DNA from: Bigelowiella natans CCMP2755
Lineage: Eukaryota; Cercozoa; Chlorarachniophyceae
Direction: 5' to 3'
Length of the DNA: 64,000 nt
Assembly: GCA_000320545.1 (NCBI GenBank)
Contig: ADNK01000149.1
Span: 176,001-240,000 of the forward strand
The notes below the pieces were generated by a model. That model was not told the DNA's origin. It searched no databases and worked only from the letters and a program-made list of their open reading frames with translations. Both the position numbers and the translations under genes were made by a program. Of the stretch, positions 12,758 to 25,907 are shown one piece after another (within the stretch, counting starts at the first letter, position 1; every line of letters starts with the position of its first letter).

Positions 12758-13482
12758 CGGAGGGGAAAGATGCACTTTCATGCACATATGAAATTGTTTG
12801 AATAAAATGTTGAAATTTGATGTAAGGAGCCAAAGGAGGACCAGATGCTGAACGTGTTAAGCGAGAAGGCGACCTGGAATGGCGAGGGCCAGCGCCCACC
12901 AGGCACGCGCTTGAGTGATTACGATGAATTCGACGAGGATTATAATGGTTATATTCACAAAGAAAGTGGCTGGATTTACCTACCATACAAGGTACACATT
13001 CCCCCTCCCCGTCACTTCTTTTGGCTGCTCTCTCTCGTGTTCTTTGCTAGTATGTTATCTCACCCTCTCCTCGTGCAACTTTCTTAGGTCCAGTGGTATC
13101 AACGCACGAGCGGAAAGTACTACAGCCTCAATCTGGTCAAGTGTTCCTACAACATTACTCCTTCTTCATACTTTTACATTGCAATCTCCTCCCCACGAGT
13201 CACAAACGCCATTGTGTGTCGTCGTATGACAGTAGCCTTACACGCAAACAGGCCTTTCATTCTCTCGCACATGCTCACATACATACATACATACATACAT
13301 ACCAGGATCTCCGTTATGCAGCTGCCACATATTAAGAACGTAGATTTGCTTGTATACCTCCTCACATATCCAAATATTCGTCGAATTAAATCAGACATCA
13401 AATGCGTATGAAGAGAGCTCGCTGATGGTAGCAGTCTAATTTTGTTTGCGTTGCTGTGGTGTCGTTTTTTGGGAATGGGGTG

Positions 13483-13521
<39 letters not shown>

Positions 13522-14265
13522 AGAGATAGGGGGAGGGCAGTAGTAATTATTAATGTAACTCACTAGGGAAGATACTCCTATGGCGAGGGCAGCGATGATG
13601 AAGAGGGAACTATTTCAACACACAATTATGATGCTACGGCCTCCAACGTTGCTGACAGTCTGGATTTCCGGTTGCGGAATTTATCCATCATTGAAAGGCG
13701 AACGGTGGGATGCTGTGCTCTTTGCTTGTAGTTTGTTTTGCCGCCTCCTGCTGCTGCGAAAAGATGGTATCCGCGACGAAATGTCGACTATTTGCATAAC
13801 ACATTTCCCAAGCCGCCACAAATGCAGATTTGAGAATGTGCAATCAACAAGATAAGCCTAGCGGAGATAATGATAGTTTCTCGAAAAATGATGTCGTCTT
13901 TGTAGATCTCACAATTCAGAACGCCAGGCTGTGGAGACTGTATAGGTGTGTGAGTGAATAGCGAGAAGAATTAAAAGGAGAATCATGGAGAAGAAGAGGG
14001 AAAAGATGTTCGAGAGAGCAACGAAGATTGTCTACGTGTTAAATTGCTCCTTATCCTCTCGATGATACTTTCTGTCCATGCTATTTAGGTGTCGTGCGAG
14101 GAGTCCCAGTATTCGCTCCGAAGCCTATTGTGAGTGGAACATACGAAATCAATGTTTTTCACAAGTTTCTTGTTCTTTTTTAAGTTTCATGAACAGAGAA
14201 TATTACATGACCACGACTGACATTGTAGTGGCATTGTGTGCGCCCTAGTCTGTGTCAGAGCACGA

Positions 14266-14300
<35 letters not shown>

Positions 14301-14335
14301 CAGATACATGTTTAGCTGGGTGTGTGTATGTGTAT

Positions 14336-14375
<40 letters not shown>

Positions 14376-15087
14376 GCCTCATCTGGGAAAGCGTTGCCAT
14401 TTTCAATATTCTGGTCTCATAATAGTGGAAAAGCATTCGGCTGGGCGATGGCTCTTCGATTGATGAGGAGGAGCAGGAGAATAAAGGTTCTCGCGAAACG
14501 CAAGTATATTTGGATCTGCTACCAGAAGAGATGAAACATGAGTGTGCCGAATTGACAGGGGAAAAAGATAACACTACCACCTCAGTGTGAATGTGCCGAA
14601 TGCGACCATGACTGGGAATGAAATAAATGCTACTCCCTCCATCATCACTTTTACATCATTATCGACAGAATTGCCAGCATCAGCATTGTTTCAATCTTAA
14701 TCATAACCTCTCTCATATAACAACACATAGCTACCAGTATTAACTGGGCGGAAGTTTTTGCTGACGAGGAGGCTTTGATGGCGCAGAGAGCGAGGCAGCC
14801 GGCGTACTTGGACGAAATGCAAAATGAGAAACTAACCGAACATGTCAAAGCGAAGGTAGGGTGAAAGAAGAAAAGGCCATTCTCCTTTAAGTTCAAATAG
14901 CTCTCAAATGAGATGGGAGGGAAGGGGAGAATGCGAAATATCATCGTGTTGTTATTGAAAAACCTTTGGCTCACAGCAGCTTTGTTGCCATCCTTTCATA
15001 GCTTCTCGGCGCCTGCAGTGGGGTCTTCTCGATGGTTGGGAGAAAGTCTACTCAGGAAGATCGATATATCCAAGACCAGGTACAAAT

Positions 15088-15126
<39 letters not shown>

Positions 15127-15186
15127 AGTGATAGACGATGATGATTTTATATCGGCATATGTTACTACACTTTCTTTGCGTCTATT

Positions 15187-15251
<65 letters not shown>

Positions 15252-15550
15252 TTGCTTGATTGCTCCCTCATATCGATGATTTGTGTTTGGATGCTATGGA
15301 TGTTTGTTAGAGCTTGGGTCGGTTGGGGATGTTCTATGCGGTGTACGATGGTCATGGGGGGGACACCTGTGCGACAGAAGCATGTGAGAACCTGCATCGA
15401 AGGGTGAGTGATGATGATAGTGTCGTAGTGGTAGTAGGAAATCAGTGAGATAAAAAAGGAAGAGTGTCGCGAATCAAGCATAAAACGGACATGGACACAC
15501 ACACTCACACGCGGACACACACGATATATATTGAAGGAAAGACATAAATG

Positions 15551-15616
<66 letters not shown>

Positions 15617-16508
15617 TTAACATACATTCCGTTGCGTTGTTCCCCACCACAGATCGTGCAATCCTGGTGGGAAGAGATCGGCCGCTTGAGAAAGGCCTCC
15701 TCAACATCATCATCATTAGCAGCACCAGCAATCCCGGAAAGCAAGGGGATAACCTTGTCGTCCCGAGATCATCATATTAACGCTGCTGCCTCGTCCACAA
15801 ATGCTACCAGCACGTCTTCTCTCCACCCTCCTCCATCCTCTCCTCCAGCCGCTCTTAGTTCTTCTGGAAACAACCTTAGCCTCAATGCTATCAATGACAT
15901 TCACAGAAGAACCTACGTCCACACTTCTCACACAGCATTGAGGGAACACGACGCTGCTGCCCTGCATTGGCCAGACATTGATAGCATAAAGCCGGAGTAC
16001 CGTAGCTGTCCTGAGGGCTCCATGACTGAGGTATGTAACATCATCATCATAGTGTTGATTATACCTGATTTGCCTGTTCAGAGAAAAAGTAAAAAAAACG
16101 CACACACACACACACACATACACACATGCACATACACACATGCACATACACACAGTTACGACGCCTTTGTAGAATATACCATTAAAGTGGGCGAGTGCTT
16201 CGTACCATTTATAACGTGAAACTGAGTGCAGTGCCTGCCTCCTTTCTCCCTACTCCGCTGTATATCATTCATTTTGTTGTATGTGCACCACATGCGCTAT
16301 TTGCACGTGTGTTGCTTACCAGGATGTGTTAAAGCGGTCAATAATGCACGCTTTCAAGCGCTTCGACCAGTTCCGTGCATACACATACATAGATGCACAG
16401 CTACATCAGGATGGCCATTGAAAAGATTTAATCACTTCATTACATCCATCTCACATACATATATCTGTTCGTTTCGTGTGAGTTTGTGCCTTACTAGGCT
16501 CTTGTAGG

Positions 16509-16546
<38 letters not shown>

Positions 16547-17077
16547 TGATTTGTCGCGACACACTCACGCACACACACACACATCACATGCACAAGCTGA
16601 ATGAATGTTATCTGCACAGTGACTACATTCTGTCGCGGTCTCGAGGGTCTCAGAGAAAGACGTCTTCTTCCTCTTCTTCTTCTTCTTCTGCCTCTCTATC
16701 GAAACTAATAGCATCACCAACCGGGAACGACGGCTCCACGGTCTTGTCGTGTACTTGTGTGTTTTTGGGTGCCGCGAGACGACCTACCAATGCATTCATC
16801 TCATGTACTGCTGCCACTCTAAAGTTGTCAATCAAGTTAACATGTTTCGATAGGTTGTGGGGGCGATCTTGACGCCAGGAGAAAACCTGCACAACCCCCG
16901 ACACTTAATCATCATGAACCTTGGCGATTCCCGGGCGGTGCTTTTCAGAGCCCCAAATACTACCATACGCCTCACGAGCGACCACAAGGTAGTAGTTCGT
17001 TGCTATTTCATTTGATTCTGGGATGAATGGAGAAGAGAAGGAAGGGGACGGAGACGCGAGAATAATATATAATATGA

Positions 17078-17117
<40 letters not shown>

Positions 17118-17251
17118 TAAAGAGAGAGAGACGGGGAGAGGGGGAGAGGGAGAGTAAAAGAGAGGAACAAATATAGCGTACATTCAATAGATACGCTACT
17201 ATTATTGGCTTTAGAAAGTAGAGGGCATTCATACTCAGAGGAGCACTTCTG

Positions 17252-17308
<57 letters not shown>

Positions 17309-18847
17309 GTGTGTGTATGTGTGTGTGTGTATCCTCTCCATATCAGCCGAATCGTGTCGCAGAAATTCGGAGGATTAATTCTGTTGGTGGCAAGGTTATG
17401 CACATAACGCTTCTACAATTATTTTAGATTACATGTGTGTGTGTGTGTGTGTGGCCGCGCGCGCTTTCATCAATGCTGTGATCATTTTGATTAAAGGTTG
17501 TCAAGCTGGCGGGAATCTATCGTGTCACTGTAAAGACCATCAAGGGCAAGAAGCCGACGACCTTCCTCTCTGTAATAACAACGAACGACGTGTAAATGTG
17601 TATGCTGATGAGACTTTGTTGAGCTTTCACTGCGCACATGCTGATATGAACGTAGGCATATATCACCGCAGTCACTTCTTTCTCAACTGCATCCTCATTT
17701 GCCCGATAAGGAGCCTTTTCCCTCGCCCGCTCATATTCGTTACTTTTTGTTATCCTTTTCCTCGTTTTGGAAATGAAGGTGTCACGTTCCCTCGGAGACG
17801 CATGGGCTAAATCAGGAGGAAGCTCTAATCCACTTAAAGCTGGTGGTTGTTGTAATGGAGTTTTATGTGATTTATGTTAATATGTGGGTGTGTGCGTGTG
17901 TGTGTGCGTGCGTGTGTGCGTGTTTGTGTATAAATTTGAAAGAGCTTGAAATGGCTGGGCTAGCACATACCCCAAGCACACAAGACACACACACACACAT
18001 ACATATACACGTTGCATCCTTCTTGTTAATTTCTTTCTTCTTCCTTACCATTTTATTATTTTAGGGGACACAATTGTCAGCTGCGTGCCTGATATTTTCA
18101 TCCGTCAGGTAAAATGAAAGTGAGAATAGCGGCTTAAAACTAGCAACAATATTTCAAGATTTCACAATATTACCTTGTCCTTCTGACATTTAATTTGGAA
18201 TGATTGCATCTGTACCTATGTTTAATATTACAACTTGCTGCTTTCTTGAATATTTGTTTTCCTTCCTCCCCTTGATTACTTTTAGGTCGCAGAGGACGAC
18301 CAGTTCTTGATTCTAGCTTGTGACGGTGGGATAAGTTTTGATGAGGAGAATCATCCTCAAGAGAAACATGCGTTATAATTTTAATTGGCTGCCAAATTTT
18401 GATATTTTTCCAAGTTTTTGTAAATTGTACTCAGATGAATCTTGGTCGATCGCAACCGTTGTATGTTTATCTTCTTGTAATATGTAATATGGAAACCAAT
18501 TTAGGAAGTATGGGTTTCGGAAACTCTCCTGTCCTGCTAAAAAAGCGACGGCCAATATTGAATGGCCTTTAAATTTTGCTTACATCCCCAAGTGAAACGT
18601 GATCTTTGTGTTACCCTTCATTTTGATCCAACAAGGCATATGGGACGTTCTCTCGGACAAGGACGCATGTGAAGTGGTAAGGGATGAATTGCAGCGGATG
18701 ACGAGTCTGCAAGAGCAGCAGGGAGCTCAGGGAGACGAAAAAACACCAGGTTCAGATGCCTCAAAAGGTTTCTTGAATATTCAACAAGTTTTCTGTGTAT
18801 ATTTTTGGTTGATTTGTTAGCAATGCGGACATGTATGTATCCTTGGA

Positions 18848-18906
<59 letters not shown>

Positions 18907-19142
18907 ACACATGTATTCATGTTATTTAATCTGTAACTGATATTATAAAGTTGTTTCTGCTACTGCTGCGGAGTCCGCGGCCAAAGCTCTGGTGAAATAT
19001 GCTTTTCGCAAAGGTGATTCGGACATTGGTTTAGTGTCTACTGGTTACCTATTTTTTTTCATTGTCATTTGATGTGGAAACGTCGTTTTCGTTTCATTCA
19101 CATTTTACACGTGAACACAGCTAAAGTTGTACTTATATCTTT

Positions 19143-19176
<34 letters not shown>

Positions 19177-19249
19177 ATTTGCTAATTGACAAATCTCAGG
19201 AAGTATTGATAATCTGACGGTCGTCGTAGTTCTTTTGAATACAAATTGA
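11950..19249 (+). CDS. PP2C-type Ser/Thr phosphatase with Arg/Ser-rich and OCRE-like N-terminal region
   Basis: Catalytic exons join in phase: 14738-14855, 15002-15079, 15311-15403, 15653-16030, 16323-16369 (weak donor), 16620-16758, 16854-16988, 17347-17394, 17497-17589, 17779-17842, 18065-18108, 18286-18325, 18636-18767, 18951-19013, 19200-19249. All PPM motifs appear in order: SMVGRKSTQEDRY, FYAVYDGHGGD, DGSTV, NLGDSRAVLFR, TSDHKPNRVAEIRRI, VSRSLGDAWAK, FLILACDGIWDVLSD, GSIDNLTVVVVLL. The metal-binding Asp residues are kept, so it should be an active Mg/Mn phosphatase. Upstream in-phase exons are 12827-12991, 13088-13135 and 13567-13704, with probable ones at about 13840-13932, 14089-14164 and 14426-14541. 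They carry GWIYLPYKVQWYQRTSGKYY, an OCRE-like aromatic/SG pattern. Before that lies a highly basic SR/RRR-rich exon (about 11950-12579). Linkage of the N-terminal exons to the catalytic part rests on position and phase, not on transcripts. Confidence 0.82.
12682..12757. repeat. compound (AC)n(AG)n microsatellite
   Basis: An AC run passes straight into a long AG run within the intron 12580-12826 of the PP2C gene. Confidence 0.9.
14262..14371. repeat. (AC)n and (TG)n microsatellites facing each other
   Basis: An AC run (about 14268-14300) and a TG run (about 14326-14371) sit about 25 bp apart in one intron. As transcribed RNA the two runs could pair into a hairpin. Confidence 0.85.
15090..15252. 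repeat. (GAT)n then compound (CT)n(GT)n
   Basis: A GAT run (about 15091-15126) is followed by CT and GT runs (about 15189-15250) within the intron 15080-15310. Confidence 0.9.
15549..15614. repeat. compound (AC)n(AG)n microsatellite
   Basis: An AC run is followed directly by an AG run in the intron 15404-15652. It is the reverse complement of the arrangement at 15189-15250. Confidence 0.9.
16407..16505. repeat. dispersed repeat, copy 2 (intronic)
   Basis: AGGATGGCCATTGAAAAGATTT then ACTTCATTACATCCATCTCA, plus TAGGCTCTTGT further on, match the copy near 10548-10610 and 10750 with point differences. It lies in a PP2C intron just after the exon starting 16323. Confidence 0.55.
17078..17331. 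repeat. (AT)n, then (CT)n(GT)n microsatellites
   Basis: A TA run occurs at about 17080-17115. CT followed by GT runs occur at about 17259-17331, ending just upstream of the exon at 17347. Confidence 0.9.
18837..18907. repeat. compound (AT)n(GT)n microsatellite
   Basis: An AT run passes directly into a GT run inside the PP2C intron 18768-18950. Confidence 0.9.
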
Positions 19250-20374
19250 TTTTAACTTTACATGAAGCATTGAAGCAAAGCGAAATATTAGATAAAGTTG
19301 TTAGCATAGTTAGTTTACAAAGAGAAGCACCTTCTCAAGTAAAGCTCTCCATGATCATATCGTCGCTATCTAGCTATGTCGAAATTTGAGCATCATGATC
19401 ACATCGTCGCGACTCTGCACAGCATCACCATTGCTGATATCAGAATATCAGAGTGCAGGCTCACCTAGCAATCCTTGCACATGACAATGTTGGCTTAGAA
19501 AGAAATGCGTACTTGATGTCATTTGTATATTATTCGCTTGCCGTGCCTAGTGACGACTGCATGCGGACAAAAACGATTATTGCATTCATGTTGTTGCTGC
19601 GCGCGGACACCATGCCACAAGAACAGAGTATGCAGCAGAAATCCATTTCCGAGTGCCCAGACCATGCGCTCGCTCGATGCATGTCACAATGTAATCGTGA
19701 ATGCGTAAATACATGATATTTTGTGCAATGACTTTTAAGTAGTAGCATCACAGTAAAATATATGTATATATACATCAATTGTATTGCAGTTTTATTATAG
19801 ACATAGTAATATAATATATATATCATATTACTTTGTCTATTACTTTTACAAGCGGGTATAAGTCAAAAAATACTGCCTCCGGAAAGTTTAGGCTTACCCG
19901 TCCAGTTTTTTTTTCTAGAAATTTAACCCTCCCTAAGAATAGATTCACAATTAACACAAAACTTTTGACAAATTTCCGAATCTACCTGTTGTAAAGTCCG
20001 CATGGTACTCGAAATCGTCTTTATAAAATGACTCTTTTATGATTAGCCAGGCTATACAATACAGTAATTTTGCTTGAAGCGGTAGCTGAGTGATTCCAAT
20101 CCTGGGTATCAATCTAAATTTGCAGAATATGTTACTTTCCGGTTACTTACACAAATGCAATATATACATATATATACCTCTGATCCCATACAAGCATGAG
20201 GAAATGTGCCCCATTAGTGATACGAGACAATAGAATTCCTTTGAGCATTGAAAGTCCGCACTGATCCTGATGATTAAATTGTATCGGAAACACGCACACA
20301 CACATACACATACACATACACATACACATACGCACAATTTACACTATTCAAACTCGATTGAAAAATCGATGCTA
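19250..20374. other. intergenic region between convergent PP2C and ATRX-like genes
   Basis: There are 1.1 kb without a supported gene. It holds an open frame at 19453-19716 with no recognisable features, an AT-rich segment (about 19740-19830), and a CACATA-type repeat (about 20290-20335). Confidence 0.6.
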
Positions 20375-23300
20375 CTATTTTCGAATAAATCTATTTTTTA
20401 GTACTAGATAGATGCCAATCTCTTTCCGTGTCCATGTCGAATATTTGATGACGTTATGATTTATTGGCCATCCTTTTGGCGGAGGCTTGAGAGTATGGGC
20501 CATCGAATTATCTCCATTTTCCATAGTTATCAATCCCTCGAACTCTAAGCTTGCCAGTTTCATTTGCTCCTCTGAAATTATCAGGTTTGGAGATATTACT
20601 CATTAATGGAATATTTTTGCTTTTTTGATAATTCTTTTTTATATTATCCTACTTACAAAAATTGTATATTGTGAGAGTGACGTTTAATAAAAAAAATATG
20701 TATTTATATTCTTGGCATGTTCGCTATCATATACAAATACCTGATAGTTTTTCCGCCTCAACATGACGCAGCAGTTGTTGGGGCGTGTGAAATCCTTTGA
20801 TAAAATGGCCCCCCTCCTCAAAGGTTTCTGGTTTTTCCTCCGACTTTTCCTCGTCCATTTTCTTTTTGGCTTCTGCCCTAAGCTTCCTGGTTCCAAACTT
20901 GGCGAGGGTCCACCACAGTAGTGATTCCTCAGGTACCTGGATGTGTTTTCGCTCGTACGGGTTATATAGAGATTTCTTCCCAGTATTTTCCAAATTAACA
21001 TTCATAGCATCTCCAGAAGGTTTTTTGGGCTTTGGTGGAGCGTTTTCATCATCTTCCTCATCCTCTTCCATGTCTGAATCACTATAATCCGTATCTTCCT
21101 GCTCTAAGTATTCGTCTGTATAAAGCTCGTGAAGATCACCCGAGCTGAAATGATTCTTGATGGCCTTTTTGTCGACAACACGAAGGGCCATACCTTGCTT
21201 TGCTATGCAGCGTTCATATACTCTCTGTTCCATGGTTCCCTGGGCGATAAGATGGTAAATATAGACATTCTTCTGTTGACCAAATCGATAGATTCTGTAA
21301 ATGGCTTGAAGGTTATGTGAAGGATTCCAATCGACGTCATAAATAATTGCGTGATTGGCTCCAGTCAAGTTAATTCCGATGCCACCAGCTCTTGTTGAAA
21401 TAAGAAAAACTTTAGCTTCACCTTCTCCTAGATTGAATTGTTTGACCATCTTTGCACGGTCCTCAAAGTCACTCTGTCCATCAAGACGGAGATACTCTCG
21501 GTTTTTCTCATAGTTAAAATTTCTTTGGAGTAGAAATTCTAAAATATGAAGTAATTTTAGACTGTGGGAGAAGACTAATAGCTTTTCTCCCATACGAGTA
21601 ATCTTCTCTATCAAAGCAAGGCAAATTTCCATCTTGGGACAATCCGACGCGGCTGCATCCTCAAACTTTGCCTCTGGTGGGAACAGCTCCTTGTGCCAGT
21701 TCGTTGTATCTGCCTCGACCTCTGGTTTAACTATTCCATCAGAGATGGGGCTTGATGCAGGCGAAGATGCTGGATTTTCTGCCGCGCTTACACCGTTTTT
21801 AGCCAAATGAGGCACTAGGGCTTTACTTAACTCTCCGACACCAGAATTTACCATATTCTGTTTTGATCCTGATCCTGTTTCAGCGTTCGATGAACCTGAC
21901 GCTGCTTCTATATTAGTAGGCTTTGGTTCTGATGTTGTAGCCACAGGCTCACTAGATTTGTTCTGCGCAATTTTTGTACTTCTCTCAGAACTTTTAGGAA
22001 TTTCGGAACTGCCTTCCTGAATCTTTCCCGTTCCCTTTTTATTAGCTCTCTTCTTCGCATTACTGAAAACAATATTAAAATTAGAATATGCAATAACAAA
22101 GTGTGAGTTACTTAATGAAGACTGTACTGACCTTTGATGCAAAAGTATGTAAGGATGATTCCATATATTCTTCAAAGCTTGAAAATCTTTCATTAATTTC
22201 ATTTCAGAAAAGGTGCTCCTATATCGACTATACAAGTCGCGCTGAAGTTTCGAAAGCTTGACGAATACAGTAAACTCAAACTTATTAGGCATTTGGCCAG
22301 CAACATGCTTGTAGCCCCTCCTGTGGATGTAACCGGCTGTTTTTTTATTGAGATTAAGTATCCGCCTTTTCATCTTTTGAACGTCTTGGCGTTCACTGTC
22401 TACACACTGCCCATTTTTTATGGGGTTGACATACTGATTCTTAAAAACTTTTATTGTACCCATATGCCCTGGTCGGACAAAATCGATCATATAAAAATAT
22501 TCTTTCAAATTATTCTGCATTGGTGTTCCGGTGAGCACGATTCGACGTTTAGTTTTCAAATCTTTCAACACCCTTGAAAGACTTGTCTTTGAATTCTTGA
22601 TTCTATGACCTTCATCAAGGATCACTAAAGATGCTACCTGCAAATCACAACCATCTAAATTTAACAGAACGTATAGATTTACATAATTGGATATTACCTT
22701 CAAAAGAATTCTGCGAAATTCAGGCTTGAATTTTTCGAATTCAGGATCCTCTACGCTAGTTTTTTTCTCACCCTTTTTCTCGTCTCCCGCTCCGATTGCT
22801 TGTTTCCTTTTCTTGTTTCTCCCTTCACAGAGGTTTGTCATCATCTCAAACCCAACCAATAAGGCGCCACCTTCATCTTCCCAAGTCTGCAGAACTTTTT
22901 GCCGCGCACTATAGCTATTAGAGGCAAGATGCATAAGATGTAACTTAGGTTTCTCTTTCTCATCAAGCCAGATATCGAATTCATTGCGCCAATTTTCGAG
23001 AACATTCACCGGAGTAAGCAAAAGTACGTGAGATCCCAACTTATACTTCAGAAATCCATGAACGAAAGTGATTGCTTGGAGAGTTTTGCCGAGTCCCATC
23101 AAGTGGGAAAGAATACACCCGTTGCCTTCATGGCCACTTTTTAATTTGTCCATTGATTCAATGACATTATCCCACATGAAATGAATACCATCTACTTGGT
23201 GTTTCTTTAGTCTTCCAGCAATAATTGGATCAATGTACAGAGGCTCGTAACCCTCGCCGGCATCCCCTTCATGAAGCGCAATTTTAGCATCATTTGATTC

Positions 23301-25907
23301 GTTTATTCCGCGAGCTAGTAGCTGCTTTCGGCGTTGTCTTATTCTACGCATTCGGTCCTCCTCTAAGGCTTGAGCTTTCTTAGTTTTCTCATCAAGCTCA
23401 TCGTCTTTCATTATTTTCTTAATGTTCCTTCTTCCTCCCTTTCGCCGCTTTTTCGCTCCTTTGGAAGATTCGTCTGATTTCCTCTTTTTGGCATGATTCT
23501 TCTTCTTAGATTTCTTTCTGAACTTCGACGATTCGAAATCACTGCTATTCGGGTTTTCATCATCGGAACGAAGGTCACACACTTCTCTACCATTGATGAT
23601 CTTAGTCTTCGTTTTCAAACGACGATTTGATTTTCTTTTTTTCTTTTCCTGTTGTCGGCGTTGTCGTCTTCGTTTCTTTAAATCCTAAGAACAAAATTTC
23701 AGATTGCTACAAAATATAGCATAGACAAAAAAATGTTGTACCTTTCGTTGCTTCGAATCATCCGGATAGTATTTATCATTCCAAATATCTTCACTTGGAA
23801 GTGCAAGTAAGTTTGTTCCCAATTCAGCAGATTGGATAATCTCATGCTCCTGGACTTGCTTGGATACTGAACCAGACTCATTGATTCGAGTCTTCTTGAA
23901 TTTAAACTCAACTTCAGAATCAAATTCATCAATTAACAAATTTTTCCCCTTTCCTTTGGACTTGAATCTAAACCAACATTCTGTATCAAATGCTATGCCT
24001 CTGGTGGTTCTAATTTTATTTGGGAATTCAAAGTTAGTTTGAACTCAATATTGATCATAAAATAACTAGGACACACCTGATTGCGCCGAACACACCTTTT
24101 TCTGTACGATCAGCAATTTTGATGATTTTAGCCTCCATTTGAGGAGGCCCATTATAAATAATTTCCTTCCCTAGGAATTTCTGTTGCAGCACACGATTTC
24201 AAGTGACAAACAATATAGAACAAAAAGATTCTTCACCTGAAAATTTTCACTATCTTCGAGTTCAGTTCCGCCATTTGATTGCCGAGCTACGTTGCGGCTG
24301 TTTCTCGGGCCCCGGTTCTCTTTTCCAATCTCGAGACTATCATCGATGAATGAATCATCATAATCCATGTCGTAGTGTTTGTTGTAGTGTTTTTCTTTCT
24401 TTTCTTTTCCTAACGAAGACAAACTCCTCATGCCGCCGGAATCAGCTTTATTGACATTACCCTTTTTGCTATTCAGATTCTCCTTTTTTTTAGTCGCAGT
24501 AGGTCTAGCTATCAGCTCGTGTGTTTTATCCTTAGAAGTGCGGGTCGGTCCCGATCCAAAATTTAACTGCCATTTCTTCTCATCTTTCTCGTCTTTGATT
24601 TTAACTTCCATTTCTTTCTTTCTGTAAATAGAAATACCAAAACTCTGAAGCAACTCAAGGATTATATTTTAACTAGCTTACCTTCTCTGGTAATCTGCAT
24701 TGTAGGCTGCATGCCCATAGCTAGAAACTAAAAAGATAGAAGTTTGACTACACAACAATGGGCAGTGCTTCATTGACCCACCTTTTCCTAGCTTGCCTTC
24801 AGATTCTAACTCGGCTGTGACTCTTTTAAATTCTTCTTGATCGAACTCATCCTCTGCCATTCTAGCCACCACTTGCTCGAAATGCTTGCTTAGGGCAAAT
24901 GCTTGTTCATGCTGTAAGTATAAATGTTATGTGAAATGGAAAAGAAAACATCGTAAATGTGGTTGTAATACCACGCACATCCTGTCAACACATTTGCACG
25001 ACCATTCGCCCTCTGGAACATCCTCCTCAGATATTCCAATACACTGCAAAAAAACTTTTAGAGAAGATGCAAACCCTTCTCACGATTCAGTACCTCGAAG
25101 CAATATGCAGCAGGGCACTTATCACAGAGAATGAGATTTCCAGCCTAGAATAAATGGGGTTACATAAAATATATGTGGAACTGACTCGTGACTAGTAACC
25201 TTCTTGCACAACAAGCAAGTATCCAAATTTTCATCTCCATTCTCAGATTCAATGTCTTCCTCTTCAGACACTATTTCCTCTTCCATCTAATTTTGAAAAA
25301 GTTGTAAAATGTAATGAAAGCATGGTATTGGATCAGAAGTTGCTGGTACATGTTTTTCTTTATCATCGAGATGATCATCTTCTTCATCAAGACGATCCAG
25401 CAGTTCATTCAGCTTTGCAGTCTATCAACACAATGACAGTCAACCACCTTCATTATCGAGATTAAGGGAACTATGCAAAACCTTAATAGGGTCATCGGTG
25501 CACTTCATCATCTCCTCGTCTAGTTTTTCTCTTTCTGCTTGGATTCGTAAACGATCATACCTGATATCCTCCTGAGTTGAGACAGCTGTGAGTGAATGCA
25601 ATCCAAACGGGGTGCTGTAAATTACCTTCGTGCTTTCATTGGTCTCTTTGTCGTCATCCTCCTCTTTCATTAATTCTATTTCCGGCTCATCTTCTTTCTC
25701 TTCCTCCTTTCGATCCTCTGCTATACCAGCTCCTTTTTTTTTTAGCTGGAGCCGTAGCTTTCTAATCATTTGCATCATGCGCAACTCATTTCTTTCCGCT
25801 CTCAACCGCCTTCGTCTCTCCCATTCGATTTCCGTCATGTGAGATTCACGGACTTGGTCTTCCATTCCCTTCTCCCCTTCGGACTTCGGGGGGGGATCAG
25901 AATCCAT
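20375..25907 (-). CDS. ATRX: ATRX-like SNF2 chromatin-remodelling ATPase with PHD/ADD-type zinc finger
   Basis: The start at 25907 has a strong context (GCACCATGG). Exons in phase are 25907-25626, 25571-25482, 25421-25350, 25286-25200, 25144-25094, 25043-24975 and 24911-24782. Further exons lie at about 24720-24680, 24640-24240, 24170-24075, 23970-23742, 23683-22698, 22637-22132, 22062-20741 and 20571-20375. A zinc finger spans exons 4-6: CLLC, then NLILCDKCPAAYCFECIGIS, ending GEWSCKCVDRMC. The ATPase has HQVDGIHFMWDN, HLMGLGKTLQ (Walker A), LLLTPVNVLENW, VILDEGHRIKN (the DEGH box seen in ATRX), LTGTPMQNNL, INPIKNGQC-type spacing (VNPIKNGQCVDS) and, in the second lobe, LDGQSDFEDR, STRAGGIGINLTGAN and YRFGQQKNVYIYHL. 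ATRX proteins remodel heterochromatin and deposit histone H3.3. The exon near 24700 could be read in two frames. Confidence 0.93.

Noticed and set aside
16150-16219. Extra PP2C exon reading YDAFVEYTIKVGECF
   Set aside because: It needs phase 2, but the preceding exon ends in phase 0. Direct joining of 16030 to 16323 keeps the frame and gives the expected PP2C helix.
19453-19716. 87-codon open frame between the PP2C and ATRX-like genes
   Set aside because: It has no recognisable domain and only short exon-like context, and lies between two gene ends. Probably chance.
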